A DNA stretch of 64,000 nucleotides from Burkholderiales bacterium. Its GTDB lineage: Bacteria; Pseudomonadota; Gammaproteobacteria; Burkholderiales; WYBJ01. The position numbers and the translations under genes were made by a program. This document shows positions 36,843 through 45,918 of this stretch, piece after piece. Location of the stretch: contig JALHQN010000006.1 of the NCBI GenBank assembly GCA_022841915.1, forward strand, positions 186,001 to 250,000. Direction: 5' to 3'. Each line of letters opens with the position of its first letter. Position 1 is the stretch's first letter. The notes beneath the pieces are model-generated. The model searched no databases. It saw only the letters and a program-made list of their open reading frames with translations, and had not been told where the DNA came from.

Positions 36843-37820
36843 CTAGTCCACCTTGACGCCGGCTGTCCGAATGAGCTTGGTCCACTTGTCCAACTCGCTC
36901 GCCAAAAGCTTCCCGAACTCGTCCGGCGTGCTGACGCTAATTTCTATGCCCTCTGCTGACAAGCGCTTGCGCAAATCATCGGACGGCAGATGCTTCACGA
37001 TTTCCTGATTGAGACGCTGGATCACCTCGCGAGGCGTGCCAGCCGGCGCCACCACCGAATAAAACTGCTGCATCGAGAATCCTGGCAGTCCAGTCTCGCT
37101 CACCGTTGGGATGTCAGGCGCGAGAGAAGACCGCTTCAGGCTCGACTGCCCCAACGCCCGAAGCCGCCCTGATCTAACCAGCGAAAGTGTGGCCTGGTAG
37201 TTGCCGAACATGATGTCGATCTCGCCCTGGGCCAACGAGAGCATCGCGGGGACGCTGCCCTTGAAGGGGACGTGAATGAGTTCGGTCTTCGTCATGGCCT
37301 CCAGCAAGACCATCCCCAGATGCGCAGCGCTGCCCGGCCCAGTGGATCCGTAAGTCAAAGTGCCCTTCTTCGTCCTTGCCAGTCCGATGACATCCTTGAC
37401 CGAACGGGCGGGTACGGATGGATGGCACGCAAGAATGTAGGCGGTGGTCGCTGTGAGGGAAATCGGCGCAAAGTCCTTGATCGGGTCGTAGTTGAGCTTG
37501 GTGTACAAGGCGGGGCCGGTAATCAATGCGCTGTTGCTACCTTGCAAGATCGTGTATCCGTCCTTGGGTGCGCGCGCTACCAGCTCGGCAGCTATGCGCC
37601 CTCCGCCGCCGGCTCGATTGTCGACGATGATCTGCTGCCCCAGCGCAGGCCCTACCTTTTCGGCGATCGCGCGCGCAATGGTGTCCGTTCCCCCACCGGG
37701 AGCATTGGGCACGATCAGTCGGATAGGTTTTACCGGGTAGCCGTATGCAGTCGATGCCGTCAACGCCACGGCCGCACACAGCGTCATAACCGAAGAGCGG
37801 ACCATCCTTGAACGCTTCAT
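36843..37820 (-). CDS. Bug/TctC-family substrate-binding protein
   Basis: The 325-residue product opens with MKRSRMVRSSVMTLCAAVAL and a signal sequence cleaved after STAYG, before YPVKP. Blocks are PNAPGGGTDTIAR, DNRAGGGGRIAAELVARAPKD and LIHVPFKGSVPAMLSL, where Phe replaces the usual Tyr in HVPYKG. AAGGAG eleven bases before ATG 37820 supports the start. It heads a leftward set with the CoA ligase and PrpD. Confidence 0.92.
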   Translation of the reverse strand: MKRSRMVRSSVMTLCAAVALTASTAYGYPVKPIRLIVPNAPGGGTDTIARAIAEKVGPALGQQIIVDNRAGGGGRIAAELVARAPKDGYTILQGSNSALITGPALYTKLNYDPIKDFAPISLTATTAYILACHPSVPARSVKDVIGLARTKKGTLTYGSTGPGSAAHLGMVLLEAMTKTELIHVPFKGSVPAMLSLAQGEIDIMFGNYQATLSLVRSGRLRALGQSSLKRSSLAPDIPTVSETGLPGFSMQQFYSVVAPAGTPREVIQRLNQEIVKHLPSDDLRKRLSAEGIEISVSTPDEFGKLLASELDKWTKLIRTAGVKVD

Positions 37821-37988
37821 GAGTCAATTCTCCTTTGTGTCGTAACCATCGTGCTTCGTTGCCTCGAATCGAGAAAGCCTCTGACGATAATCCATAAAAC
37901 ATATGACCCGTTCCATTCGTTCAGCGCATCGGTGCCGCCTATACGATGCCCTACCCGATACGCTGAGCAACGGCACGTGTAGGCTGAG

Positions 37989-38132
37989 CTAGCGCACGAG
38001 CCCTAGGGATCTCCCCAGTATTCCGCGATGGTCCTTCAGCGCGCCCAGACACGCATACGGTGAACGCGACATCTTGGTATGCAGCGTGAGCTCGTATTCG
38101 CGGTGCACGCCGATGCCCGCATGCACCAAAGC
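37989..38132 (-). pseudogene. Possible acyl-CoA dehydrogenase C-terminal remnant
   Basis: The frame reads ALVHAGIGVHREYELTLHTK, then LGALKDHRGILGRSLGL. This resembles the HGGIG...EYELxxYxKR...LGDADxHRxxLxRxLG tail of acyl-CoA dehydrogenases. No N-terminal part is present. The match is by eye only and could be coincidence, but the adjacent Bug fragment shows the area is decaying. Confidence 0.35.
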
Positions 38133-38198
38133 AGGTCGATCGCATACATTGCGTCTTAGATGAATCGGCACGAAGACGTTTATCGAATCGTAAGCAAG

Positions 38199-38551
38199 TC
38201 ATCTATATATCGCTGGATTGATCGCGTGGCTACCGCTCACGATGCCAATCGTGTATCCATCGGCTGGAGCTTTCGCAACGAGCTCGGTATCTATGGTCCC
38301 ACCGGCGCCTGCCCGATTGTCAATCACCGCCGAGCCGCCGAGCCGCCGAGGCTGTCGGCTACCCTGCGCATCACGATGCGGGCACCGATGTCCGTGCCGC
38401 CGCCCGCAGGAAACGGAACGACGCCACGAATCGGCCGCGAGGGGTAGGTTTGTGCCAAAGTCTGGTGCGCTGACTGCAGCGCACGCCAGCGCAAGGCTGC
38501 TTGAGCCACCCACCGTCTAGCGGCCCATGCTCCGCACCACCGCACGCGCAA
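38199..38551 (-). pseudogene. Truncated and frameshifted Bug gene
   Basis: The first frame gives [20 protein letters not shown] and continues to ADSLGGSA, then stops. The second frame continues with [27 protein letters not shown] and SHAINPAIYR, then stops. Together they are the first third of a Bug protein; the expected LPYDP and everything after it is missing. The frame switch falls at three tandem copies of CCGCCGAG (38327-38350). Confidence 0.85.
38327..38350. repeat. Three tandem copies of an 8-bp unit
   Basis: CCGCCGAG occurs three times in a row exactly where the Bug pseudogene changes frame. Because the unit is not a multiple of three, gain or loss of one copy by slipped-strand replication would shift the frame. 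Confidence 0.8.
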
Positions 38552-39596
38552 AATCGCTGGTCGAGAGATTTCCTCCCAAGTCCGAAGTCGTCGCGCCGGA
38601 CTCGATCGTTTGACGCACGGCCTGCTCGATCAGTTCGGCCGCATCACGGTAGGCCGCGCGGCCCGTGCGCTGGTAGAACCAACGCATGAGCAGCGCCGTG
38701 GAAAGAATCAATGCCGAGGGATTCGCGACGCCTTTGCCGGAGATGTCGGGTGCAGTGCCATGCACCGCCTGCGCCATGGCGTGATCGTGGCCGGCATTCA
38801 GCGAAGGCGCAAGGCCTACACCGCCTGCGAGTCCTGAAGCTTGATCGGAAAGTATATCGCCGAAAAGATTCGTGGTTGCCACGAATCGATAGTCGCGCGC
38901 GGCACGCGGGAACGAAGAACTGAACGTATCGATGCGCACCAGATCGATCTTGATCTTCTTGTACTGCGACTGCAGGCGTTCGAACGCACCGATGAAGATG
39001 CCGTCGGTCTGCGGCAGAACCGTGCGCTTGTGCACGACACAGATACGGTCGAGGCCGCTAGCCTTGGCGAATTCGAAAGCAAAGCGCGCGAAACGATCGC
39101 AGGCTTCACCTGTGATTACTCGAAGCGCAAGACCCACGTCGTCGCGTGGCTTGAACTCGCCGTATCCCCAGGCCAAGTTTCGATCCGGATAAAACCCCTC
39201 GGTGTTCTCGCGCAACACCGTGATGTTCACGTCGGGGACCAGGGGATCGAGTTGCGGCCATGCTTCAACCGGTCTCACATTGGCGAAGAGCTTGTAGTGT
39301 CGGCGCAGAAATCCGTTGGGATGGCCTCGCATCGGGTCGTCCTTCGGATACTCGCCAGCAAAGGTGGGGCCGACGATCCAGCCTTCGTGCGCTTCGAGTA
39401 CCGCACGGGTGGAATCGGGCAGCGTGCACTTCGTCTTCTCATAGGCCTTCCAGCCGATCGGGGCACGCTTCGCCTTGACGGTGAGCCCGGTGCGCTTGCC
39501 TGCGGCTGTTAGAACGGTCAGGGTAGCCGCAGTGATCTCGGGACCGATGCCATCGCCATCGAGAACTGCCAAACGGATTTCCTTGTTTGTTGCCAT
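38517..39596 (-). CDS. Isopropylmalate/tartrate-type beta-decarboxylating dehydrogenase
   Basis: The 359-residue cytoplasmic enzyme is an NAD(P)-dependent oxidative decarboxylase of the isocitrate/isopropylmalate dehydrogenase superfamily. [10 protein letters not shown] opens the fold. [16 protein letters not shown] is the substrate-loop region, [12 protein letters not shown] contains the catalytic Lys area, [19 protein letters not shown] the metal-binding aspartates and [18 protein letters not shown] the nucleotide site. It differs from LeuB enough to suggest a tartrate/malate or homoisocitrate-like substrate. Upstream AAGGCGAG supports ATG 39596. The upstream Bug gene has decayed and lost its stop, reading into this gene out of frame. 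Confidence 0.87.
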   Translation of the reverse strand: MATNKEIRLAVLDGDGIGPEITAATLTVLTAAGKRTGLTVKAKRAPIGWKAYEKTKCTLPDSTRAVLEAHEGWIVGPTFAGEYPKDDPMRGHPNGFLRRHYKLFANVRPVEAWPQLDPLVPDVNITVLRENTEGFYPDRNLAWGYGEFKPRDDVGLALRVITGEACDRFARFAFEFAKASGLDRICVVHKRTVLPQTDGIFIGAFERLQSQYKKIKIDLVRIDTFSSSFPRAARDYRFVATTNLFGDILSDQASGLAGGVGLAPSLNAGHDHAMAQAVHGTAPDISGKGVANPSALILSTALLMRWFYQRTGRAAYRDAAELIEQAVRQTIESGATTSDLGGNLSTSDFARAVVRSMGR

Positions 39597-39600
39597 GTTG

Positions 39601-40580
39601 ATGCTCGCCTTTCTCTCTCTTCTTGGTTGCGATGTCCGCTTCGCGAACGACCTTCGACCACTTAGTGATCTCCCTGCGTAGGTAGGCAGCGGGTGCATCG
39701 GGCGTAGAGGTCTTCAGATCTGTGCTCAGACTCTCAATACGCCTCTTCCACTCGATGTTGCCCAGAATGACGACGACCTCGGAATAGAGTCGCCGCCCGA
39801 TTGAGCGCGGCACGCCGGTCGGCGCGACCATCCCGATCCATGTAACGGCATCGAATCCGGGCAAGCCCGATTCGGCCATCGTGGGGATCTCCGGTGCAGC
39901 GTCCGAGCGCTCCACGTCCGTTACGCTGCGCGCGCGAAGCTCGCCTGCACACACGAGGGGTAGCGACGCTGCCATGCTAACGAAGTACAGATGCCCTTGA
40001 CCGGCAACGACGTCGATGAGTGCCGGACCTCCTCCCTTGTAGGGCACCTGCACGAGTTTCACCCCCGCGCAAAACCGCAGTAGTGCGGCAGAAAGATGCG
40101 TCGTGCTGCCAGCGCCGGCCCATGCATAGGTAAGCTGACCTGGCAGCGAATTGGTGAGCGCAACGAGTTCGCTCACGCTGCGGGCGGCACCAGACGGATG
40201 GACGACCAATCCGCTCGGAAACGATGCGAGGAGCAAGATGGCCCTAAGATCGCGTGCCGGATCGTAAGGTAGCTTCGCGTACACGCTCACGTTGATGGTC
40301 ATCGGTGCGACATTCGTCATCAGCAAGGTGAGCTGCTCGGTGCGGCGCGTGCGACGATCCCCGCGCCAACGTTGCCGCCGGCACCGGAGCGGTTGACGAC
40401 GTCCATCGGCTGACTTAGGCGCATCAACAGCCTCTGCGAGACGCTGCGCACGACGATGTCACCCCCGCCGCCTGCGGCAAATGGGGCGACGAAACGCACA
40501 GGGCGTGCGGGATAAGTCCGGGCGAGAGCTACATCGGAGCCGACGGAGGCCAGGATGGTAAGTACGCCGGCTTTCAGCAT
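39601..40580 (-). pseudogene. Bug gene with frameshift and lost stop
   Basis: The N-terminal frame from 40580 reads MLKAGVLTILASVGSDVALA, then PFAAGGGGDIVVRSVSQRLL and NRSGAGGNVGAGIVARAAP before stopping. A second frame resumes with LLMTNVAPMTINVSVYAKLP and continues through LVQVPYKGGGPALIDVVAGQ to REITKWSKVVREADIATKK. The PDGYT motif is missing at the switch, consistent with a deletion of about eight bases near 40335. The second frame has no stop at the family end and runs on into the dehydrogenase gene. Confidence 0.85.
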
Positions 40581-40803
40581 CTGACGGTGCTAGGCCAGCT
40601 TGGAAGACGCCATGCATCCGTGCGGACTCGCATACGCCGTGAGCTTGCCGTTCATCGCTACTGATTCTCCTCTTACGCAGAGCTTCGTTGCCGGACCGAA
40701 CACGCCCGCCTCCGCGCCAGTGGTATCCATATTGTGGTCGAGCGGATGTCGATGCAGATAATCCTAATGTACCATGGTGGCTAATCCAGCATAGCAGGTG
40801 ACA

Positions 40804-41691
40804 ATGATGAGCTTGACGATCAATTTTGCCCAAGGACCGATTGGGGCTGAAATTCTCGGCGCCGATCTCAGTCGAGCAGTCGACGCCCAGACGCTCGCGT
40901 CTATACGAGGCGCGCTTGATGAGCGCGGGGTCATCGTACTGCGCACGCAGAACCTCCAACCTGTGCATATCGCACGGTTTGCCGAGCATTTTGGACGACC
41001 GCTCGTACATGCACACAACAAGTTCGCATTGCCAAATGCGCCCGCAGTATCGGTCATATCGAACATCGTCGACGAACAAGGGCGCAACGTCGGCGTCCCC
41101 GATGCGGGCCTCGTGTGGCATACCGATGGCTCCTACCTCGTCCACCCGGACATGTACGCGTTTCTCTACGGTATCGAGATTCCGATGCAGGACGGCGAGC
41201 CGCTCGGCACGACCTACTATTCGAGCGCCACGGCTGCGTACGACGCGCTACCGGAGATATTGCGTAAACGCCTGGATGGTCTGCGTGCGGTTCACAGCTT
41301 TGCCTACCATGCGGCCAATCGGGCGGCGCGCGGCGGTACGAAAATCGAGATCACCGAGGAGCTTCGTCGCAAGCATCCGGACGTGAGCCAGCCGGTCGTG
41401 CGCGTACATCCGCGCACGGGACGAAAAGCGCTATATGTGACGGAGGGCCACACCACGCACATCCTAGGCATGGACCGTGCCGAGAGCGACGCACTGCTCA
41501 AGCAGCTCTTCGCGCACCTGTGCGAGCCGCGCTTCGTCTATGGGCATCGCTGGCAAGTCGGGGATCTCCTTGTGTGGGACAACGCGTCGACCCAACACCG
41601 GGCGACGTGCGATTACGCGCTACCTCAACGCCGGCTCATGCATCGTACGGCGACTGCTGGGGAAGATGCGGTAGGCATGGCGCTCGCGTAG
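40804..41691 (+). CDS. TauD/TfdA-family Fe(II)/2-oxoglutarate-dependent dioxygenase
   Basis: The 295-residue enzyme is shorter than the 19089 paralogue and has a classical TauD layout. ILGADLSRAVDAQTLASIRG and RGVIVLR lie at the N-terminus. The facial triad is WHTDGSY (His106, Asp108) plus His265 in STQHRATCDY, with the 2-oxoglutarate-binding Arg in RRLMHRTA. GCAGG precedes ATG 40804; GTG 40798 and ATG 40807 are alternatives. It is divergent from the Bug pseudogene-dehydrogenase pair, so it may once have shared their substrate. Confidence 0.9.
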   Translation: MMSLTINFAQGPIGAEILGADLSRAVDAQTLASIRGALDERGVIVLRTQNLQPVHIARFAEHFGRPLVHAHNKFALPNAPAVSVISNIVDEQGRNVGVPDAGLVWHTDGSYLVHPDMYAFLYGIEIPMQDGEPLGTTYYSSATAAYDALPEILRKRLDGLRAVHSFAYHAANRAARGGTKIEITEELRRKHPDVSQPVVRVHPRTGRKALYVTEGHTTHILGMDRAESDALLKQLFAHLCEPRFVYGHRWQVGDLLVWDNASTQHRATCDYALPQRRLMHRTATAGEDAVGMALA

Positions 41692-42046
41692 CGACCCAGT
41701 GAAATCGCTATCGGCCCGTAGTGCAGTCTTGCCCTCGTGATATCGCGAATGTCTTATTGGTCTTTCTCGGGATCGCTCGAAGCATCATCCGATGTCGACC
41801 GAGAGCATCCGATTTTTCGACCGTCCTAATCCGGGATGGTGAACGGCGGTTGCCTTTCCACCACTTAGCGACGCAGGCCCCACGACTGCTTCGTCCACTG
41901 CGCCCCAACAATCCTGCGAAAAAGAGATGCTGCCGCGAGAGAGGATTGGATCTCGATCGAAAGAGCCACGCTGCGATGCATTGCTTAAGCACAGTGAAAC
42001 CGCCAAGCCTCACGCTCCCGGACGTCGCAAGAGGCGTGACCTCCCC
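41692..42046. other. Intergenic region with no recognised gene
   Basis: About 355 bases between convergent dioxygenase and Bug genes. Frames are short and unrecognised; no clear bidirectional terminator is seen. Confidence 0.45.
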
Positions 42047-43072
42047 TCAATCGCCCAACTTCAGACCGCTCGTCTTGAGAAAATTCTCCCACGCTTGGTA
42101 TTCACGCAAATACGCCTTCATCAGCGCCTCCAGGGTTTGACGCTCACCGGCATCGATCCCGCTGGGTGCGAGCTTTGCCCGAACATCTGGCGCATGGACG
42201 GCATCGTAGAATTCCCGGTTGAGCACTTGGCTGATGCTTGTCGGTGTGCCTGCGGGCACGTAAACGAAATACGCGTTTGTGACCTCGTAACCAGCGACGC
42301 CCGACTCGGCCACCGTGGGAATATCCGGAAACGCAGCTGAGCGCTTGGCGCCAGAAATTGCAATCGCTTTCAGTTTCGCACTCTTCAAGTGCGTGGCTGC
42401 ACTGACTCCGCTAGCAAAAAGCAGCTGTATTCGCCCGCCGAGAAGGTCCGGTACGGCGAGCGCGTTTCCCTTGTAGGGAACATGGGTCATTTCGATACCA
42501 GCGCGCCCCGCAAGCAGCGCGGTGCCCAGATGATTCACCGATCCCAATCCGGACGAACCATAGATCACTGCACCGGGCTTGCTCTTGGCGTGCGCAATGA
42601 GTTCTCCCAAGCTGTTTGCAGGCAGTGACGGATGCGCCAGGAGAATATAAGGTTGCGACGAAAGCTGTGCGATTGGCGCAAGTGCCTTGCGTATGTCGAA
42701 GTCGACACGCTTCAGGACGCCGTTCAGAACGAGGAGGTTCCCGGCGCTCATGACCGTGTAACCATCTGGCGATGCATGAACGGTGGCATTCAAAGCCGGG
42801 ATGCCATTGGCACCGCCCCGGTTGTCGACGACAACGGACTGCCCAAAGCGCTCGGCGAGTTTGGGCGAAAGCAAACGCACCAGCGCATCGTTCGCCGACC
42901 CCGCAGTGGAAGAGACGATCAGGCGCAGCGGCTTGTTGGGATAGGTGCCTGCCGCGTGCTGCGCGTTTGCTGCACCGATTGCAAGGCTCGGAACAATCAG
43001 AAGAGCCACAATGAACCTTGAGGAATAGCGTGCTGCATCCACGCTGCGCACGTCGTCACCTGGTCGCTTCAT
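42047..43072 (-). CDS. Bug/TctC-family substrate-binding protein, divergent ligand loop
   Basis: The 341-residue product has a longer N-region (MKRPGDDVRSVDAARYSSRF) before the hydrophobic core and cleavage near ANAQ. The ligand loop is SSTAGSANDALVR instead of PFPPGGxxDxxAR, which predicts a different first-loop contact. DNRGGANGIPALNA and MTHVPYKGNALAVPDLLGG are otherwise standard. GGAGGAGG before ATG 43072 fixes the start. It is divergent from the next Bug gene across 426 bases. Confidence 0.9.
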   Translation of the reverse strand: MKRPGDDVRSVDAARYSSRFIVALLIVPSLAIGAANAQHAAGTYPNKPLRLIVSSTAGSANDALVRLLSPKLAERFGQSVVVDNRGGANGIPALNATVHASPDGYTVMSAGNLLVLNGVLKRVDFDIRKALAPIAQLSSQPYILLAHPSLPANSLGELIAHAKSKPGAVIYGSSGLGSVNHLGTALLAGRAGIEMTHVPYKGNALAVPDLLGGRIQLLFASGVSAATHLKSAKLKAIAISGAKRSAAFPDIPTVAESGVAGYEVTNAYFVYVPAGTPTSISQVLNREFYDAVHAPDVRAKLAPSGIDAGERQTLEALMKAYLREYQAWENFLKTSGLKLGD

Positions 43073-43498
43073 CGCTGCCTCCTCCGAGGTCATCGAGCCA
43101 CTGTCTTAGTGTCCCTTCAGCCACTTTATCGCCGCTATGGATGCGGGTCAATCAAACCCACCCGTAGTATTTCAATTTCGCGGACCGGTCCCGCAGCGAC
43201 ATCGTGGCAATCAACCAACATTGCGTTGAGCCGTCGCTGAACCCGCAATTGTCGCTCCAGCAACGATGCTGCAGCTCGCCACCGACGGCAGCCAGCCTGC
43301 CAAATGACGAAAGCAACTGCGCACCAATCACGAACGTATTGACTCGAAGACTGAACAGCAGGCGAAGGATCTCGGGTTGCAGTTCTGATCCGCTGGCAGG
43401 CCGAGCCCAGCGTTGAGCCCATCCGACGCCCTCACTCTTTGGGTCTCGATCTTGCTTTCGCCCTCCTTCGGCTCCATTCGGGCTCATGACGAAAGGGT
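43073..43498. other. Divergent promoter region between two Bug genes
   Basis: About 426 bases with no recognised gene. It should hold promoters for both Bug genes; I found no long palindrome. Confidence 0.45.
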
Positions 43499-44485
43499 AT
43501 GAGGATGCGACTTGGGATATCGATGATTCTGGTGGCCATCGCGTACTCTGCCCTCCCGGCGTGGGCGCAGGGCGCCAAGCCGCCGAACTATCCGCTGCGG
43601 CCAATCCGCATCCTGGTACCTTTCACGCCCGGCGGTGGCGTTGACACGATCGCCAGAATTGGCGCGCAGACCCTCAACGAGCGATGGGGACAGAGCGCCG
43701 TCGTGGACAACCGACCCGGCGGCGGCACGCTGATCGGCATGGACATCGTCGCCGCTGCGCAGCCCGACGGCTACACCCTACTGAACGGCACCAACTCGAT
43801 GATCCTGCTGGGTGCGACTCGGAGGACAAAATACGACGTCCGCAAGGCGTTCGATCCCATAGTCCTGACGACCACCCAGTGGTTCGTGCTGGCCGTGCAT
43901 CCGGGACTGCCGGTGAAGAGCGTCCGGGAACTCGTCGCGTACTCGAAAGCGAAGCCCGATGCACTGAGCTTCGGGTCCTCCGGGGTCGGCACGATCAACC
44001 ATCTCAGCATGGAGTGGTTCAAGGCGGCCACGGGTGCTTCGATGGTGCACGTGCCCTACAAGGGCGCCGGTCCGGCCTTGATGGAACTCTCGGCCGGACA
44101 GATCCAGCTGATGTTCACGAGTACGGTATCGGCCGCGCCGCATATGAAGTCGGGCCGCCTGCGTGCGCTCGCGATCACGAGCCCGAAGCGCCATCACGCC
44201 TTGCCCGATCTGGCCACCGTTGCCGAGTCGGGCGTGCCCGGATTCCGGCAGTCGAACAACTATGGCCTCTTCGCGCCGGCCGGGACGCCAAGAGCTATCG
44301 TGGAGGCGATCAACCAGGTAGTAACCGCCGGTTTGCGCACACCGGAGGCCATCAAGCGGCTGGCGGCCGAAGGCACGGAGCCGGCCGAGCCCATGACACC
44401 CGAGGCTTTCCGCCGTATGGTCGCGGAGGACTACGCCCAAATCGAACTTCTGCTGAAGAAGATCAACTTGAAGCCGCAGATCTAA
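43499..44485 (+). CDS. Bug/TctC-family substrate-binding protein
   Basis: The 328-residue product begins MRMRLGISMILVAIAYSALP with cleavage near AWAQG. Blocks are PFTPGGGVDTIAR, DNRPGGGTLIGMDIVAAAQPD and MVHVPYKGAGPALMELSAGQIQ. AAAGGG four bases before ATG 43499 is adequate. It is followed on the same strand by the dehydrogenase and another Bug, with gaps of 328 and 178 bases, so the three may form a loose unit. Confidence 0.92.
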   Translation: MRMRLGISMILVAIAYSALPAWAQGAKPPNYPLRPIRILVPFTPGGGVDTIARIGAQTLNERWGQSAVVDNRPGGGTLIGMDIVAAAQPDGYTLLNGTNSMILLGATRRTKYDVRKAFDPIVLTTTQWFVLAVHPGLPVKSVRELVAYSKAKPDALSFGSSGVGTINHLSMEWFKAATGASMVHVPYKGAGPALMELSAGQIQLMFTSTVSAAPHMKSGRLRALAITSPKRHHALPDLATVAESGVPGFRQSNNYGLFAPAGTPRAIVEAINQVVTAGLRTPEAIKRLAAEGTEPAEPMTPEAFRRMVAEDYAQIELLLKKINLKPQI

Positions 44486-44777
44486 GCGCTACCGCAGATA
44501 GAGATCGTGCTTGCACGGCGGCGTCGTGCGCGGGCCGCCCGGGACGGGCTCAGGCCAGACGGCGCGAAAGCTGACCCCTGAAAACAATGCGTGGATGCAG
44601 TCCCGCGCCTTATCGGCGCGTTCGATGCGTTCCTCCCCAGGGGGTGGCGCAGGTCCCCATTCATGCAGCAATCAACGTCCAAAGCGGCGTGGGGATCTTT
44701 CTCGGTCCTGGTGAGTCGCGTATGCTCTGCACAACAAGCAATGCGGCGGACACACGACGCCCGTCCTGCGTCAAGGC
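44486..44777. other. Intergenic region with no recognised gene
   Basis: This stretch follows the Bug stop and precedes the hexamer repeat. A 60-codon leftward frame (44489-44671) rich in Pro and Arg has no family features. I call nothing here. Confidence 0.4.
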
Positions 44778-44801
44778 GCAGGAGCAGGAGCAGGAGCAGG
44801 A
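44778..44801 (+). repeat. Four tandem copies of GCAGGA over the ribosome-binding site
   Basis: GCAGGA is repeated four times from 44778, followed by GGAGAATGCGAC and then ATG 44814. Each unit contains an AGGA Shine-Dalgarno core, so the leader offers a series of ribosome-binding sites whose nearest copy depends on unit number. Confidence 0.85.
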
Positions 44802-44813
44802 GGAGAATGCGAC

Positions 44814-45740
44814 ATGAATACGAACGCAAGGGAGTTGGGATTTATCGGCTTGGGCAAGATGGGCGGCGCCATGGCGCACCGACTGCTGGAGACAGGCCAT
44901 CGCCTGACCGTGTACGACGTCGATCCGACGGCGCTGGCCCGCATGGTTGCCGCGGGCGGGACGGCGGCGGCCTCGCCCGCCGACGTGGCGGCCCGCGCGC
45001 CAGTGGTGTTCACGTGCCTGCCATCCCCGCACATCGTTCAAGAGGTCCTGCTCGGCGAGCAAGGCTTGTGCCGCGGTGAAGCGCTCGAGTTGGTGGTCGA
45101 ATGCTCGACGACCAGCCCTGAGATTGCCCTGGCACTGTCCGAAGACCTCGGACGCCACGACGTGAGCATGCTCGACTCGCCGATCTCCGGCGGCGTCAAG
45201 CGGGGGCGCGAAGGCAATCTCGCCGTCATCGCCTCCGGACCGCGTGCGGACTTCGAGCGCGTGGTTCCCGTCTACAACTCGCTCGGAAAGCCCTTCCACC
45301 TCGGCGAGCGGCCGGGCATGGCGCAGATGGCAAAGCTCATCAACAATCTGCTCTCGAACGTCGCTACCGCGGCCACCTACGAGGCATTCGTTCTAGGGGC
45401 CAAGGCGGGGTTGGACGCCGATGCGCTGCTCGACGTCATCAATGCAGGCACCGGCTTCAACAACTGCACGCTCAACAAGATGCCGCGCTCAGTGTTGCCA
45501 CGCACGTTCGACTACGGTTCCAACATGGAGATCACCTACAAGGACATTACCCAGTGCATGAAGGAGGCCGAGAAGCTCGGCGTCACCATGTTGATCGGCA
45601 ATATGACGAGCCAGTTGTGGAGCCATGGCTACCATCAGGGCGGTGCGAAGAAGGACTCTTCGACCTTGATCAATCATTTCGAGGCGTGGGCGGGTGTGAA
45701 GGTCGTCGGCCGTGCAGCTGCAGGCAAGAAGGAGCCCTAG
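44814..45740 (+). CDS. 3-Hydroxyisobutyrate dehydrogenase-family protein
   Basis: The 308-residue beta-hydroxyacid dehydrogenase oxidises a hydroxyl next to a carboxylate, or reduces the corresponding semialdehyde, with NAD(P). The Rossmann motif is GFIGLGKMGGAMAHRLL (residues 9-25), the substrate motif DSPISGGVKRGREGNLAVIA (121-140) and the catalytic Lys174 lies in AKLINN. Family members include tartronate semialdehyde reductase, 2-(hydroxymethyl)glutarate dehydrogenase and HIBADH. It lies between two Bug genes on the same strand. The leader contains a tandem hexamer repeat that may affect translation. Confidence 0.9.
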   Translation: MNTNARELGFIGLGKMGGAMAHRLLETGHRLTVYDVDPTALARMVAAGGTAAASPADVAARAPVVFTCLPSPHIVQEVLLGEQGLCRGEALELVVECSTTSPEIALALSEDLGRHDVSMLDSPISGGVKRGREGNLAVIASGPRADFERVVPVYNSLGKPFHLGERPGMAQMAKLINNLLSNVATAATYEAFVLGAKAGLDADALLDVINAGTGFNNCTLNKMPRSVLPRTFDYGSNMEITYKDITQCMKEAEKLGVTMLIGNMTSQLWSHGYHQGGAKKDSSTLINHFEAWAGVKVVGRAAAGKKEP

Positions 45741-45918
45741 GATGCGGCGCCTGACAGTTCGTCTCGACCTAGCTACGACAGGGTTCCTTGCGGTGCCTTG
45801 CGCCGCTTCAACTGACTAGCTCTCCCGCCCCGTGCGCGGGATTGTTCTGCTCGCGTCCAGCGGCGGCACCGACGCAAAGTGAACCCGAACGCGACATAAC
45901 AAGAAGCGAAGGAGGAGC

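Noticed and set aside
44489-44671. A 60-codon leftward frame after the Bug gene
   Set aside because: No ribosome-binding site, no motif, and a composition typical of chance frames in GC-rich DNA.
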